A stretch of 64,000 nucleotides of DNA, from assembly GCF_047663525.1 (NCBI RefSeq), contig NC_092594.1, forward strand, positions 32,907,001 to 32,971,000. Reading direction: 5' to 3'. Source of the stretch: Anas platyrhynchos. Its lineage: Eukaryota > Chordata > Aves > Anseriformes > Anatidae. The position numbers and the translations under genes are program-made. Every line of letters begins with the position of its first letter. Positions within the stretch are counted from its first letter, which is position 1. The notes under the pieces are model-generated. The model was not told the DNA's origin. It ran no database searches and worked only from the letters and a program-made list of their open reading frames with translations. Of this stretch, positions 1 through 14,287 are shown in pieces.

Positions 1-3000
1 AAAATAACCTATAGTTGAGTGTGGAAGCTTTATAAAAACAGATGTTCAAAATGTACAGTTTTCTCCTTCCAAGGTATAGAAATGCTTTTTGTCAGCTGAT
101 TCTTGGAAGCTGCATATAAGAGAAACTGCAAGTCATTTGCAGGTGCACTCAGCTGCTGGCTTCACTACAATCACCCTGTGCTTTGAGCATGGAATAACAA
201 AACTAAGTATAGCAGGAAGGCACAAAGGGCACTTCAAGAGTCTACATCAAAAACAAAAAACAGATATTTTTAAGATTTTTTTTTTTTTTAATAACACACA
301 ATGTTTACAGGCAAATGACCATGGGATAACCCCACCTTTATTTTGATGAAAATGATTATCCTCTTAAAGTGATATGCTAAGCAGTGCCTAACATCACCAC
401 ATCTACTGGAAAAGACTGAAATAAAAACAACTTTAAATTAGTCACCTCTGAATGAGTAACAACAGGAATAGTCATACTGGAAAAAGTAGAAAATTAAGTA
501 TGTTGAATCCAGTTTTTCATTCAGAAATCCTGTTCTGACTACTAGTGGAGAATACAAAGTCTTGCTACACGCGAAGGATTTGTGTTTGTCATTAAATCGA
601 TGAAAGGTACAGGAGATGAGGTTTATGCGCAGGCGCTGGTATTTGATATGAGGAGAACAGAGAACTATCATCACACAGGTAACAACCTCATGTGCATGAA
701 GGCTGTATCACATAGAGCCAAGAAGCAGATTACAAGTTATTGCATGAATAGGTCATTTCCTTCAAACACAGACCATCATTGGAAACACTTCAAAAGACAC
801 ATACTTGGGATTTTTCATACTTTTATTTTATTGTCTTTACACAAAGTTTAAGAATGACAATACAAATATATCTTACCTTCAAATGCCAAAACAGAAGGCC
901 ACAGTTTGAATGAACAAGCCATAAAAACATCAAATCTTATAGCACGCAAATTCCTAACTTTTGCTTCCTCAGATGTTAAAAATTATTGTAAATTGATAGA
1001 TGTCAAAGAAACAACACTCAGGAAATAACGTATTAGCAATCCCAGCAGGCTTAAGAGTTGCTGGATCCATTTACTGGAAAACAGTTTCATAGAGATGAAG
1101 ATTAAAGACATCACTGTACTATCTGTGTTAATCTTACAGGTTTTCAAGTGACAGAGAACTTTTTACTTCTTGGCCTTAAAGACAGAAACTAGGCTACTGT
1201 GTTCCAATACACACCAAAAAATTAAGCTGCTTCATGCAGCAGATCGCCACAAAGGCCAAGTCGTATGCAACAGTAGGAAACTTATTATTGGTAAGATTGC
1301 TACGACTTCATGATCCCACCAGACAATTCATGTGTTGTTACTACATGTGAATTCCTCTGCAGCGCTCACATGATAAACTTGATTTTCAGCACTTGAACAA
1401 AGACAACACAACATTCATGAATGACAGCTTCCTGTATCCCTTCAAACAGCTACAAACATGATTTGAACACTGCAAAAATATACACAACTCAAGTTTAAAT
1501 CCAAGTTGTTTGGTTCCAGGTGGAAGAAAAGTTGTTTATATTGTCTGTAAGTATCCCATATAGAAGAAGAGACGTGAAGACTTCTAAGGGTTTGAAGATT
1601 GAAAATGGATTTTTAAAAGTTCAGAAACAGAAAGCTGCTATTTCAATCCTAAACTACAAAGAAAAAAGAATTCAGATGTATTCTTCTTTAAAAAAAAAAA
1701 AAAAAAGTGGCTATTAGAACTAAACCAAGAAAGGAGTTCCTTTGGCAATATTTGATTTTCTTTACAAGTAAGACCTAATGTCCAAAAAACGAAAAACACA
1801 GCAACATTCACTCAAGTAACAGGAAAGACATACACGACATTTTAACACTTGATACTAAAATCTACTAACAAGACCAGGAAAAAAAAAGTATTTAGAAAGC
1901 AAGCAGTAGGAATACTGCATCAGCGCAAACAAAAAAAATCTCAAAAAACTACCTGAAAACAAAATCCATGGAGCATGATGCTTGTTGCATATACATTTTT
2001 AAAAATTTCATTTGAGCTAAAAACATCCAAGACCTTTTTGTTTAATCAAAAACAAAGCCTTCCCTCCTCCCTCATTTCCTGTGGCTGATTCTGTACTTGC
2101 CTACTGAATCACCAGGGACATGCACACACACACAACTCCACTACATGCACACACTAAAGACCTATGCAATAAGCCTCTCTCTCAAAAAAAAAAAAAAAAA
2201 AGAGCCAGTGCCCTTCTAATGACAGACTTAGGACATCTTCGTCAGTTTTATTCACCTTAATTCATTTATTTTTCTTCCACAACTTACCATTGCATTTTCA
2301 AAGACAATTTCCTGAAGTACCTCTTAGATCCCTAATTTTCTTTCCTGTCTGACTTTCCCTATGCCTTTTTTAAGCTTGCATTTTTGGGTCATTACTTCTT
2401 TCCCACTGTGTTCTACTTCTAGATCATTTAATCATCACTAACAAAATGAAATATGGAAAGGAATTCTCACAGCTGTAAGTACTCCACTCCCTTTATTTTT
2501 TCTTTTGAGACTCCAGAATGAGCATAAATAAATAAAAGACAAATCCATTTAGTTGTTTTTATCATTTTTCATCATTATTCTCTTTTTCAACATCACCTGT
2601 GAGCATTTACTGTATGTTAAGCATACACTTTACAAAACCCTCACAATCATATTCAGCTGATTTAATGCATCATATTGAAAACCTTAAGACCTAGAGAGAA
2701 CGCATAAGGCATTCTTTGCCTTCACATAACAAACACTAATTTTCAAAACAGCCCCCATTACAACACAACAAACTACTGTGGCAGAAGATGTTAACAGTAC
2801 CAGTCTGCCAACACACACTTGGGTTTTCCTGTTTAAGGATGATGATATGTACACCCTTTTGCACACTGTTGTCTCATTCCTGCTCATATACTGACACATG
2901 GCAAATAAAGACGTGGTACACTTCACCCAACACTGACTTTAAACATTAAGCTTCAACATTAAACATTAAGATTGGAGTACAGAGAGTTTGATTACAATAA

Positions 3001-3788
3001 GTTACAATATTACGTGTTATTTTAATCATTGTGCTTCAAAAGAAACACGACATTCCTCCTAGCAAGCACTGCTTAAAACTTCACCATCTCTGCGATACTC
3101 AGTTTGTAACCATTAAAACATGGAGTTTCTTTATTCATGCTGATAACTCTCTGCATGGGCAGAAAGTTCACCTTAAAATACATAAACCTGTATTATTGTT
3201 TTCCTTGTATTTGTCTGCACAATGAACCCTGTTACAAACAAGGCAACAGTCTTTTTAGGGTGAGCTTGCTGGTTTTTCTGTTTACATCTGGATAACACCA
3301 AATCTGAATCAGGTACAGACTTAATCTCTGACTGAATTCTGCATGTCAATTAGCAATAGAGGAGCAAATATCTCATTTTTAACTAAAAACATTAAGAACT
3401 GGAGACGTTCTTATTTTTTCCACAGGCACTTAACTCCTCAAAATTCTTGTGTGCATGTGCAAGATGTCTTCCAAAAATGCTGCCCTACTTACACTACCTA
3501 CAAAAATTAAGCATAGAACTAAACAAGCAGGAAACTAAACATGATATGAAATGCGGATTTAAAGAAAAATAAACAAATAAAGAAAGCATGAAAACAATCA
3601 AAGTATACCAGGGTATGTGCAACTTGGTATTTTGTTACCTGACAATGAGGCTTTAGCAGACCAGAGTCTGCAGATAACTTGCTTGCCCCAGCCATAAGAA
3701 ACATGCAAACTTGAAATAAAGATAATAGCTGTCTCAGCAAGATGGCACATTGCTGTTGATCTAAAGTCATTTTCTTAAAAATACTTAC
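1..3788 (-). other. FAF1: FAF1 intron 2, partial
   Basis: This is non-coding DNA downstream, in FAF1 orientation, of coding exon 2. It starts on the minus strand with the canonical donor GTAAGTATTTT just below position 3789 and runs off the left edge. I see no further FAF1 exon in it: the next stretch of the protein, beginning AAINGVIPQ in the mammalian protein, is absent. The sequence is AT-rich with A runs at 1690-1706 (A17) and 2184-2201 (A18). The short open frames show no family resemblance and are treated as chance. Confidence 0.85.
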
Positions 3789-3857
3789 CACTAAGTCCCA
3801 GTTATTTTGTTCAAGCAAAGTTATAGCTTCATCAATATTTTCTATACCAGTACATGC
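3789..3857 (-). CDS. FAF1: FAF1 coding exon 2 (UBA domain, residues 16-38)
   Basis: FAF1 (FAS-associated factor 1) is a UBX-family adaptor of about 650 residues in mammals. It binds ubiquitinated clients through an N-terminal UBA domain and p97/VCP through a C-terminal UBX domain, and it also binds FAS and modulates NF-kB signalling. This 69-nt exon encodes 23 residues, ACTGIENIDEAITLL followed by EQNNWDLV, which form the middle of the UBA domain. From memory this stretch is identical to the mammalian protein. The exon is bounded on the minus strand by a pyrimidine-rich acceptor ending TTTCTTTCCAG and the donor GTAAGTATT. Both flanking introns are phase 0, so it joins exon 1 (ending in Q15) in frame. 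Reading remains open past both boundaries for a short way, but that extension is intronic. Confidence 0.95.
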
Positions 3858-4057
3858 CTGGAAAGAAAAAGAAACAGTAAACTGAATTAAAAGCATTGAT
3901 CAAATTATTAATACTTATGAATTAATTAATTTCAGCAGAATGACAGGAAATGTATAGGTCTTTGATTTCTGTTAGGAGAGGATAATGCAAAAATTAGATT
4001 TCAAGTTTCAAACATCCAGAGGCTTGGATATAGTTCCCTCTTCCACCAGGAATTCTT

Positions 4058-4145
4058 CTGTAACCTTGAGCAAGCCACACACGGAAACAAGTAGTTGTTT
4101 GTAACAGGACAACAGCGTGGTCTCATAAAGGTGCTTTGAGATTTC
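4058..4145 (+). mobile_element. possible ancient MIR/CORE-type SINE relic
   Basis: The segment holds TAACCTTGAGCAAGCCAC, close to the conserved MIR core motif (tgaccttgggcaagtcac). About 60 bases on, it has GGTGCTTTGAGATTTCC, which resembles the MIR/CORE-SINE tail. The part between has decayed. This is a by-eye family match and may be wrong. Confidence 0.35.
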
Positions 4146-5052
4146 CAGGTTCAAAGCTCTGAAACACTTCTATTACCTTAAACGAACCACAGAAATACTT
4201 ATTTGAAGTTTGAGTTGTTGTCTAAAACCAAACCCAACTCTACAGCTTCCACCATCACTTGATACCCCTACACACCGCGGGTGTTACACAGCCCTGTAAG
4301 TGGAGAAGACGGTGGCAAGTGTGACTTTCTGACCCATCCAAGTGCAATGGAACACCCTTGTGAAACTATTTAAAACAAAGACTATCTAATGGAACATTTA
4401 AAGTGTTTTCCTTTCAGATAAAAGGAAAAAGCTCGCATATCATTCTAGCCCTATACACTGGCTGGAATAATAGCTCAACAAATGTAATGCAACAGGATTT
4501 TTAAAGTAGTGGTAACATCCATCAAAATGGTACCGTAAATTGAGCTTAATTCCAAATACAAGAGAGCACCTTGCTCAGTGAAAACCTTGGTCCAGCACCC
4601 TCTTTTTTTGATATCAATACCTTTCCGACTATTCAACTTCAGCTGACAGAGCGCTGCTATTCATTCTGCCACGCAGTCGCTACCATTCACACTGAATGGT
4701 ATCAGATGTATTTCAGATGGAAAAAACAGACACAGTTACGCTTCTTTCTAGAATTTATCTTTCATCATAATCAAAGCTATCCTCAGTATTCAAGCACAAC
4801 GATGAGTTCAGACTTTTACAAGATCTGAAGCATAACAGCGTTCCCTCTGCTCCACCACACAGTTGAATCAAAATATATTTATATAATAAGTTTTATATCA
4901 GCTACATAAAAAAAAACAACCAATGTTTTAATAGCACTACTACAGAGTTAACAGCAGCAAACAGATCACTCTTCCCAATTGCAATGATGTCCCGTTTTCC
5001 TTTATGTGCTAAAAGAGGAAAATGGCAGGGGGGTAGGAGCACAGAAGAAACC

Positions 5053-5075
5053 TTTTTTTTTTTTTTTTTTTTTTT
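5053..5075. repeat. poly(T) tract, T23
   Basis: Uninterrupted run of 23 T in FAF1 intron 1, so poly(A) on the FAF1 sense strand. I recognise no retrocopy body beside it. The length may vary between individuals. Confidence 0.9.
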
Positions 5076-7375
5076 AACCTCCCCGCTCCCAAAACATACA
5101 AAGCCATCAGGTCACACATTTTCCATGTTTGGGCTTGACTTTTCTCTCAGTTTGCAACAATAAATGTATGACTAAAAGAAAGAAATTAAAAAAATAAGAA
5201 GCCAGTTGAACTTTTGCTGAAGTGACAGTCCGAGGTTCCAATAGCAAAGAGAAACACACTTAAAATCTGGCCAACTTAGCAACCAAAAGCCACTATTTGC
5301 AATTTATCAGCCCTGTAAACCCTACATGACTTTTCAGAGCATTATGCTGTTCCAACCAGCATGTCTCCTCCTGTTATCTTTTTTTAACACCTGTATACAA
5401 TTCTTAATAAGCAAGGAGAGCAGTTTTGTGGAACGCCCTTGTACCATTTTTACAATCGCCTTTAGTTTTAGTACTGCTCAAAATTAATTGTCAAGATTTC
5501 ACTTTCCAGATTAACTAATTTTACTGGTTGTCAATAGAAAAGGATACAAACATTTCTGAATGACAATGGATGAATGAACACTACTCAACGTAACCACAAA
5601 ACCAAGGCTTTAAGATCTTCCTTAACATGCGTTAGTGTCACATTCAGAGCAGACTGTGACTTCAGAATAACATCTCGACACGAAGAATTGAATCAGACGC
5701 TACAAACCCTCACGTACAAATTTCTGCCTCAAGTCATGTTCCATCACTGGTCTAAACATCCATAAGACATTTAAAAAGTGTTTCTTTCCTGCATTATAAA
5801 TTCAAGAAAGTCACCTGGTTTGCACCTCGTTTATTTCCCTAAGGAAGCAGCACACAAAGCAAGTTCTCGCCGACAACCATGTCACCAAGGACTTCTGGAG
5901 GGGGAGATCAGTCCCAGCACAACCTGCCCTACCCTTGCTTTTCTTTTCTTCAGGAAGGTTACACAGGAAACCATCAGGTTCTGTGAGCAACAAAACTAGA
6001 AGTCTTGCTCCTTCTGGTTTTGTGTCTCATCCCTAATTGCAAGGGCTGATTTAGGCTTTTCCCGTGGCTGGCATACTTATAAAGTCTTGTTTTTATGGAC
6101 TTCTTTCCAGGTTGTCTGGCTCTATTTTCATGAAATTTAGAAGAATTTCATTAGGAGGGATACCTGGGTTCAAAAGTTATTTGTAGGGACACCTGGGTAC
6201 CATATTCCTATTTGCCTTACTTCTTTAGGAAGCCAGACTAAGAATCGCAGGGCTTACTCTTTACAATACATAAAGTGTGGGTTTTGCTTTCTTACGCCTT
6301 TAATTCTACCCAAAGTGGGGAAAAAAATGAACAGAAATAAGAAAACCTTCAAAATATAGGAACATATGAGCTCCAAAGAAGCAAAACCACGTTTGTTATT
6401 ACACTGAGTGATGCTGAGAATTCTGCTTTGATTCAGTTCAACTGATTTTGAATTCAGATTTATTTTCTTAAGAGACCTATTTAATAGAAAACATTAAATA
6501 TTTCAGAAGAAAATTCCTACTAGTAAAGTACTAAATCTTGATTCAAGCATCAGCCAGAACATCATCCAAGTAAAGTTTAAAGCTTAAGCTACCAGAGTAA
6601 AGGTAAAACCTCCAACGTTTACCGTTTTGCAAAGCTTTACACACCAAAAAGAAAACAAGGAATTTATCTGAAGGACAAAGGGGGTGGAAAAGTTTGAACA
6701 ATGCTTTCTCCTCCTCTCTGAATTCCCTCTCAACCTAGGATAGCATTATTACCCTTCACAGCAGCTACAGCACTTCTCTAGAGACTGAGAGTCTCTTCTG
6801 GGAATTTTCAGAGGAAAATGAGTATGATGATGACTAAACTCCTGGTTTGCACTGAATGCACAAGCACAGACTCTGAAGATAATGCTAGCAAATGTTAAAT
6901 TGACTTTCTTAGCGTCCTGCTTTTCCATACCAGGTCTGGGTTTCTACCAGCCAGATTTAGATTTGCATACAGTAAAGTTTCACAGCTCTTCTCAAAATGT
7001 TTCTCAGGTAGCTTCACAGCTTAACCACCACCTCCGTTACTGACAGAGCGCTTATCCTGAGGGCAAAGTTTCACAGCTATCCATTACGGGTCCAATTTGT
7101 AAATTTAAAGCAACCTTAATCACCATTAAGAAGTAAAGTAGCCATCGAGGACATCATTCAACAGGAGAAAATTTGCAGGGCAGCCAGACTTCCAGGCACC
7201 CAAGACAAACCTAGGAGGTGCTTACAGAAGACTGTAACATGTGATGGAAGGCTTGCTCTTCCAAAGTCCTTGCAGGGCAGCCTAACCTCGGCAGGCGTAA
7301 CAGCTGGATCTGGGTTTTGAGCCCCTCCGTGACCCCCCCACCTCACCAGCGAAGGCTTTAGCCTACCTCCACATC

Positions 7376-7640
7376 ACAGGATTGCAGCTGACTTCCCCAT
7401 CTGGCGGCAGCTGCTGCTGAAAATGCTCCTCCTGCACCTGCTGCAGAGATCCAGGCAGTTGTTGCACGGCGAAGCGGAGGAGACAACTGCTGCTCCCCAC
7501 ACAGAGAGCCGGGCTGTTACTGCAGCCACCGGGCGAGCAGCAGGCAGCTGCTGCCGCCTCCAAGACAGAGCCGGGCTACTGTTGCCCTGACAGGCAGCGG
7601 GTGGCATCTGTTGCACAGAAGCCGGGAGCAAATGGTATCT
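7376..7640. repeat. degenerate CTG/CAG-rich minisatellite-like repeat
   Basis: About 260 bases in FAF1 intron 1 with a recurring core of the form GGCAGYTGYTGC, plus two clear starts GAGCCGGGCT (about 7,508 and 7,569) and a third, partial copy AGCCGGGAGC near 7,620. Apparent spacing is 53-62 bases, so the units look like an old, diverged tandem array. Frames on both strands stay open through it because the motif lacks stops. I do not regard these as genes. Confidence 0.45.
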
Positions 7641-9799
7641 GGCAGCCAGGCAGAATTCACTCCTCTCGGCTCACCTGTGGCCCCTTGCCCTCCTCGCCAA
7701 GGCACAATGCGGCAGTCAGAAGGATCCAGACAGCCAGGTTGAGCCAAACGGCCTGCAGCGAGATAGCAGTGACTCAGAGCCCTGCCTCCCTCGACATTTT
7801 GGCTGAGCAAATCCTGTATTTCCTTTGGCTACCAACAGTAACCATGTTTTTTTTTCCCCTCACAAAGGAATCACCCCTAACCCAACCCAGCCTGGGCTTT
7901 AGCCTCGAACATTTCACACCACGGGTTCAGAGCCATTCAAATCAGGCTGCCCGATGGCAGTGAATTACATGGAGCATTCTCTCCTCTAAAAGTTAGCTAG
8001 AAAAAGCAACTCCCTTTGAACCCAGCTGATCTCCACACACACTCTGCCAACTACATCCTCAGCGGTAACCCAGGGCAGATGCAAACACAGGTACCAGGCT
8101 CTGTCCACATAACAAAAAGGATTACACCGGAGCCACAGCTCCAAGTACCCCGCACAGCACCAAGCTCAGACAACCGATCGGCAGGGCACTCACACCAGTT
8201 GTCAGCTACAGACTTTCTCCTCTCACTAACATCACACCCGTCTGTCTCAGAGCAAGGCTAAGCTTGCCAATGCCCAGTCCTCAGATACTGAAACAGCTGA
8301 TACAGACTCTCCTGTGCTGGATGAAATGGGAAAAGAGCTTTCTGTCATCAGCACTTTGGTGCAGCTGAAGCCCAGTCCACCTTTTTAACATTCATACAAA
8401 ACTACGATGTCAGAGAAAAAACCACCTTAAGGCACAAGATCCAATGGGTGATATCACCTGGGAAGGCAAGCCTTCACCCTTTGGCATCTCCTGCAGAAGG
8501 CCAGGAAGGCAGAGCCATTCATCTCTATCACTGCCCACACAGCACCCTAGGAAACGTTTCCTTTCAGAAGTATCCAACGTTTTGTTGTTATTAGATTTAG
8601 TAATACAACTGGAGCTCTCTCTATCTCATAAAGATATATGTCCTTCTTCGCCACCTCCTTGCGTACTTCCCTCTCCAACACAGCACCTGCTAGACGTCTG
8701 CCCAAACCCATAAAGCTTCAGGACGGTAATTCACCTATGGTATAACCAGAAAGCGAGAAACTTCTCTTTAAAATCCACACAGGCGCTGTCACAGAGGTAA
8801 CTACATCAAAGCAACTGCATCGGCACACAGCATGCGTCCCTCAACAGGTGAGCCTAAACCAAGACGCTCAGCCAAGCGAAGGCTGCAGTGCCATAACACA
8901 GATCCAGGCTCCACATTAACACCCTTCTGGCCTATGAAGAGATTGAGCCGCACACCACGGAGAGGTTTTGGTTCCTGGGCACCTCTCACCCCACGGCCCC
9001 ACCAGCCCCTCTCCCCAGGCTGCCCCCGAGCTGCATGCCCCGGCGCTCTGACCTCGCACCAACCCTGCCGAAGGGAGGCTGCTCCTACTATGAGTCACCT
9101 GTGGTTATTAAAGCAACTTTTACTTCTTTTTGGTTCAGAAAAACATTTGTAAAACATCCAGGCACATCGATTGAGACAAAAACTGAAAGGTGCCTACTAC
9201 AAGTATCGAAATGAAGTGATGAGCACGCCTCTCTGTTTTTACATACCTCTGGAGACCATCTGGTAAAAACAAGCAGAGTCACCAGCTGCTTGTTTAGCAA
9301 AAGCAAACTAAAACACTTACCAGCATTAGAAATCTAGAAAGGGTTTAGGCACACACACTGGGCTGAAGTTTTGCACAGTGCATTTCTACTCGCACCCCCA
9401 ACCTGTTCACCAGGTTCCTCCTTGTACTGTTTGAGCACCACAGCAAACAAAACCCTACAGCAAGGGATCACTAGCCCCTTTCTACAGAAGGAATGGGGGG
9501 GGGAACACAAAAAAAGAAAGGTATTTATGAAAGTCACATAAGACTTTTCCACTATTGGTTACCAAGCAGGCAAGAGTGAACTTTGCCCAGGCTCTGCGAT
9601 GACTGCAGGCCTTCCGAACAAAGCCAGCGGGGTACAAAGTCTGAGCTGGTAGTGTGAAGCTCCAACCACTTCTGAGCAGAACTTGGCACCACGCTAACCA
9701 CTTTCAAATGGTCTCCAGCAGGCTCTGAAGGCTCTGGAGACTCTGGAACAAATTCTGCTTCCAGAATACCACGAAGGCACATCCCTGGGAAGACCACGA

Positions 9800-9885
9800 G
9801 CTGAGCCAAGACATGAACCCCAGCCCCCCAAGCCCCACGCTAACACTTCAGCATTTAAGCCACATGTTCCCTGCGCTACACACAA
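9800..9885 (-). mobile_element. possible ancient SINE relic
   Basis: The segment GAGCTGAGCCAAGACATGAA, followed by CCCCAGCCCCCCAAG and a decayed 'ctaac-act' block, resembles the reverse complement of the 5' portion of MIR/tRNA-derived amniote SINEs. The divergence is large and the call is tentative. Confidence 0.25.
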
Positions 9886-10310
9886 AGAGCAGGACTCAAA
9901 CTGAATTAAAAACCAAACCAAAACAAAAGTCAGCGCCCGTTCATTAGTGCTCTGGACTACTACACCCGGCTGTCTTTTCTGAGGACTAAAGACAGCCTCC
10001 ATTCTCTTCAACTACTATCCAACTACAAAATGCTTTAGCTTGGATTATCACAAGTTTTCTATGCTTGCTTAATCTGCAAAAGCATCTCAGTGAAGGTAAG
10101 AAGCCCAAGATTTCTGGACTCACAATAATTTTGCTCTTACTGTCCATTGTGTATTGTCCATTAGCACATTAGAAAATAAAACAGGTAATCAGGGGGCAGA
10201 CAAACACCCTGGGTTACTGGGTTACCCATTTTCTAGATAAAGAAAGAACAAAGAAAGAACACTAACTCCTATATATTTATATATAATAGATGCTTTACTC
10301 AACTTTTCAC

Positions 10311-10330
10311 TTTTTTTTTTTTTTTTTTTT
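10311..10330. repeat. poly(T) tract, T20
   Basis: Twenty T in a row in FAF1 intron 1, followed by about 120 bases of non-repetitive sequence and then an A run near 10,459. The arrangement could be the remnant of a reverse-oriented retrocopy, but I recognise no parent gene. Confidence 0.85.
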
Positions 10331-13300
10331 GGTACAGGACTACAAGGAATGGGCCTGTTTGTCAAACCTGGCAATGGCATCCAAAATCGGAAAATAGAAG
10401 AACATTCAAATCCTAGTAAAGCACATGTCATACTACACCTCAAGCCAACAAAGATCACAAAAAAAAAAAAAATCTAAAGACAAAATTACATAAGCTTTTA
10501 AAAGCATCAGGGCAGGGAAGACTGCCAGCAGGTCACTGGGATCAAAGGATGAAGACACTGAAGTATGCATGGAAGGTAAGGACATATTGGAAAAGCTAGT
10601 GAATATGAGCAGACAGAACTCATTTAAAGAGAAACCTGGGGACCATCCTGCAACAAAGCTTCTCTTTACAGAGAACACTCACTCTGAAGCATCAGTAGAG
10701 ACACACAGAACAAATGGCCAAGACCAGAAAATAGTCTCCCAAATTTTAATGTAACTTACGAATACGAATTTATTTATAGCAGACTGTTCTTTTAAGTCAG
10801 CCAGCTTTAAATGCTAAATCAACCCTCCAATCCTAAAGTGTGGACAACAGATTTTTGGTGAATTTTATTAGGGGGGAAAACCAGAAAGGGTGAAGATTTC
10901 TACTGTTCAGACAACTTTGCCTTCTGTAGCACGAGGAACAGTAGAGTATGTAGAACAGAATTTGTATATACATGAATATATATAATGACATACCAAGGAA
11001 AAGTGAACACAGCTTCTATAAAGCAAACTCATGTATCATAGAACTGCTCAGAGGTCCCCAAAGAGCTCAGTCAGTTGAAGAACTCAACCTTAACTCAAAC
11101 CGACACAGTTTATTTCCAGAAGTCTTACAATAAATTCCATCATCAAGCTCTTAAATTGCTGACTTTCAGAAACGAGGATGGAGTAAATCCATTCAAATCC
11201 TGTTTCTTACAGCTCTTTCCTACGGATCAGCCACCAGCCACTGCTGCAGATAAGAGACTCGGCAAGCTGGGTCTTCGATCGGAGCCGATACGGCACCTTT
11301 GATATTTGCTCACACAAACAACCTGACCTTTAAAGAAAAAAACAGAGATGACTCAGTTTCAGAGTTCTTGTCATTACAAATTGGTTCCTGCAATAGGTAA
11401 AATGTGAAACCTATACAAAATACCTCGGAGGGGCTGCAGTACTCTGTTCCGGTTTCAAAACGTCTTAAGAACTTCAGTTTTATTGAAATATCTTTTGAAA
11501 GCGTGCCTCCTCCCACAGAACAAAGAGCTGCTCAACCAGTCAGACCCAGAGGACCAGTACAGGACTGCTTTGATAGGCCAACTAACATCTAATCCATACA
11601 TTAGGGCCTTGCTTTCCTCTTTGAGTTGTTTTTAACAACTGCGTATTATCTAGTCAACTCTAAAAAATGGGCTTAATTAGTAGCTATCAATCCAGCCAGT
11701 AAGCATGTCGTTTCCTTTCATCCTAATGACGAGGGACAAATAAAATGTTAGGTGTTTACCCAGGCTGCTTCTGGTTCCTACAGCAGTTAAAAGAAAGGAC
11801 TCACCTAATGGCTGCCCCACAAACGCACAAACATAGCCACTTACTAGGAAAATAGGAAATTCTATCCAAAAATGCCGCAAAGTTCAATTAATAAACTATT
11901 AACTCGTGTTCCTAGGAGGAAAAGGCATGAAAACCAGGCATGTAATGGCAGCTGAACCATGAGAACTGAGCAAAGAGAGGGGGAAATGTTATTTTTTCAG
12001 ACTTTCTGCACCAATGCATGTCTCTTAAGACAGGAGATTCTCAGGACCCCTTAAGACTTGTAGCACTTCGCTCACATCTTCATCCTTTTTCCAAACCCCT
12101 TTCACAAAAAAACATTGACTCAACAGATGTGTTTACTGTAAGTGATCCTTGTGTACCAAGGAATACTAGCCACACATTTTAATTTCTATTTGCCAAATAA
12201 CTCTCATTTTCTTTCAATAAAAACACATTCCTAGGAGTAGAGATAACTGATAATTTCCTTATTATATCTCCTGTTATTTGTCATGGCATTTGAAAAAGGA
12301 TCCTACAGCTATCACCTCTCGATCTGTTTCAGTGACCTACTAACCCAAATACCTATGTGAATAGGCTGATGGAAACAGTGACATGACTACTATGATGTGA
12401 ACTCTTTTCAAAGTAATTGAATGAAAAGAACTGCATAAACCTCTTTCTGAAGATGAATCAGTGCTCCAGCGGTAAATTATTTAGGTTCCTACAGCACGGC
12501 TGTAATGTACACAAATCATAGTATCCTCTTTCCTCCCCATAAATGTCAGAGAGTATTTCTAATTAAATATCTGTCCTCGTGTAAGGGAAATCAGCAGGCT
12601 TTTCCATCAACAGCTATCAGTGGAAATATTTGAGTTACTGTGTTTCTAATGGACATCATGCTTACTCCCATTTCTTATTTGTGGCTCTGGAATCCACCTC
12701 ACCTCCTGCTTAAAGGCCAGAGAGCTGACAAGTAGGAACAAAACTAGGAACAAAGCTTTGGGCTTACGGCAGATTCTAGAAGCATCTAAAGAAATTAAAC
12801 TGTTGAATCTTCAGAAACACACAAAGAATTAATTAATATAAGCAATGGCCTTGGTAGCAGGCAGTGACAATCAAACTAACCAAGCTAAAATGCAGTAAAC
12901 ATGCAGCATGCTTTCATCATGGCTCTTGACCCTAAGGCCACTTGGAGCAAACAAAACCAACTGTGTTGCAAACCAAGAGGTTCAACCACTGGTTCCAACA
13001 CTGCTACTGACTCTGTAATGCTCAAAATTATAAGATGGGACCAAAAAAAAAAAAAAAAAACAAAAAAAACACACAATGATTAAATAAAACAGTAAAACAG
13101 TAATGAAGATATAAAACATGAGGTATCACACGTATAAATTTCTATATGCTATAGTGTCCTAAGGTCCTTGTTTGCACAGTAAACCCTATACAATTCTCCA
13201 GAGGCTACACAGAAGCATGAATCCTGGTAGGTTTTGTGAGCAAGAATGTGAGGTTTTAAGTTCAGACAGATCTGAGCACATACAAAACCAGACACCTGGG

Positions 13301-14270
13301 TGCCATGGTAGCCTTCCTGATGTCTGTAGGTCTTGTAGGTCTGCATTTTTGTAAGTTTGAGGACAACTTCCCAAAGATTTCAACTTGGACTGGGTGCCTC
13401 TTGAGCACCTATCACTTGCTGAGGAGCTTGTTCCAAGTGAATTTCCAAACATTTCACATAAGCCTTCAAAGAAATCAAGAACAGTCCTATCTGCTCTAGT
13501 GCCTACATGACAAAACACTGACACCTTTTCTTTTAGAAAACAATTATAAGGACATCAACTTTGCTATGGGCTCAAAACCCCTTAGGGGATAGCTTCCCCT
13601 TACAGTGAGCAGTTGAAATGCTCTTTCCAGCCCCCAGCATAAGTCATCATTCAGGTCAAGAATGGAGTGTCCCGACTTGAAGCTGTTCTTGCACCCACCT
13701 GCCTCCTCACCCACCAAATTTTCATGCTGACATTAACTACCAAATAACGGAAAGCAAAGCTCCCTCATCACCCTCAGAAAAAATGAAGACACCCGTCAGT
13801 TCTGCACATCTACCATTAGATAGTGAAACCTGTGTGCGTCACACAGATAATCTTAGTCAGCAAATTGAAGCAAATTGATGTTTTTCATAACCACACAAGA
13901 AATAACCTTCAAATAACCTTCAGAAACACATCCTGTCAGTTACTGAACAGCTCTGCGTTAACTTCCAAGTGATAAAGATTCTGCAGTTTCTTTAGTTTGA
14001 CCATTCCAGAAAGAAGTGAGTAGCTTGAGTTATGGTTAAACCATAGAAGTGCATAAATAATATATAGAAAAATAAAACCCCATAGGCTGATCTATCAATG
14101 TAACAACCGATTTGATAACTTTAAACGTGGATTATCTTGCATGCTTTCTCACCTTTCTGGCAAGGATTTTCTTCCTTCCCAATTCCCCCTCGCTCCTCCC
14201 ACAAACCCCTGTTTTTATGAAGAAAAAATGACACAAAGGTGAATGTTGAAAAAAATGTCTTTATGAATAT

Positions 14271-14287
14271 GTGTGTGTGTGTGTGTG
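14271..14287. repeat. (GT)n microsatellite
   Basis: Seventeen bases of uninterrupted GT dinucleotide repeat in FAF1 intron 1. Confidence 0.9.
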
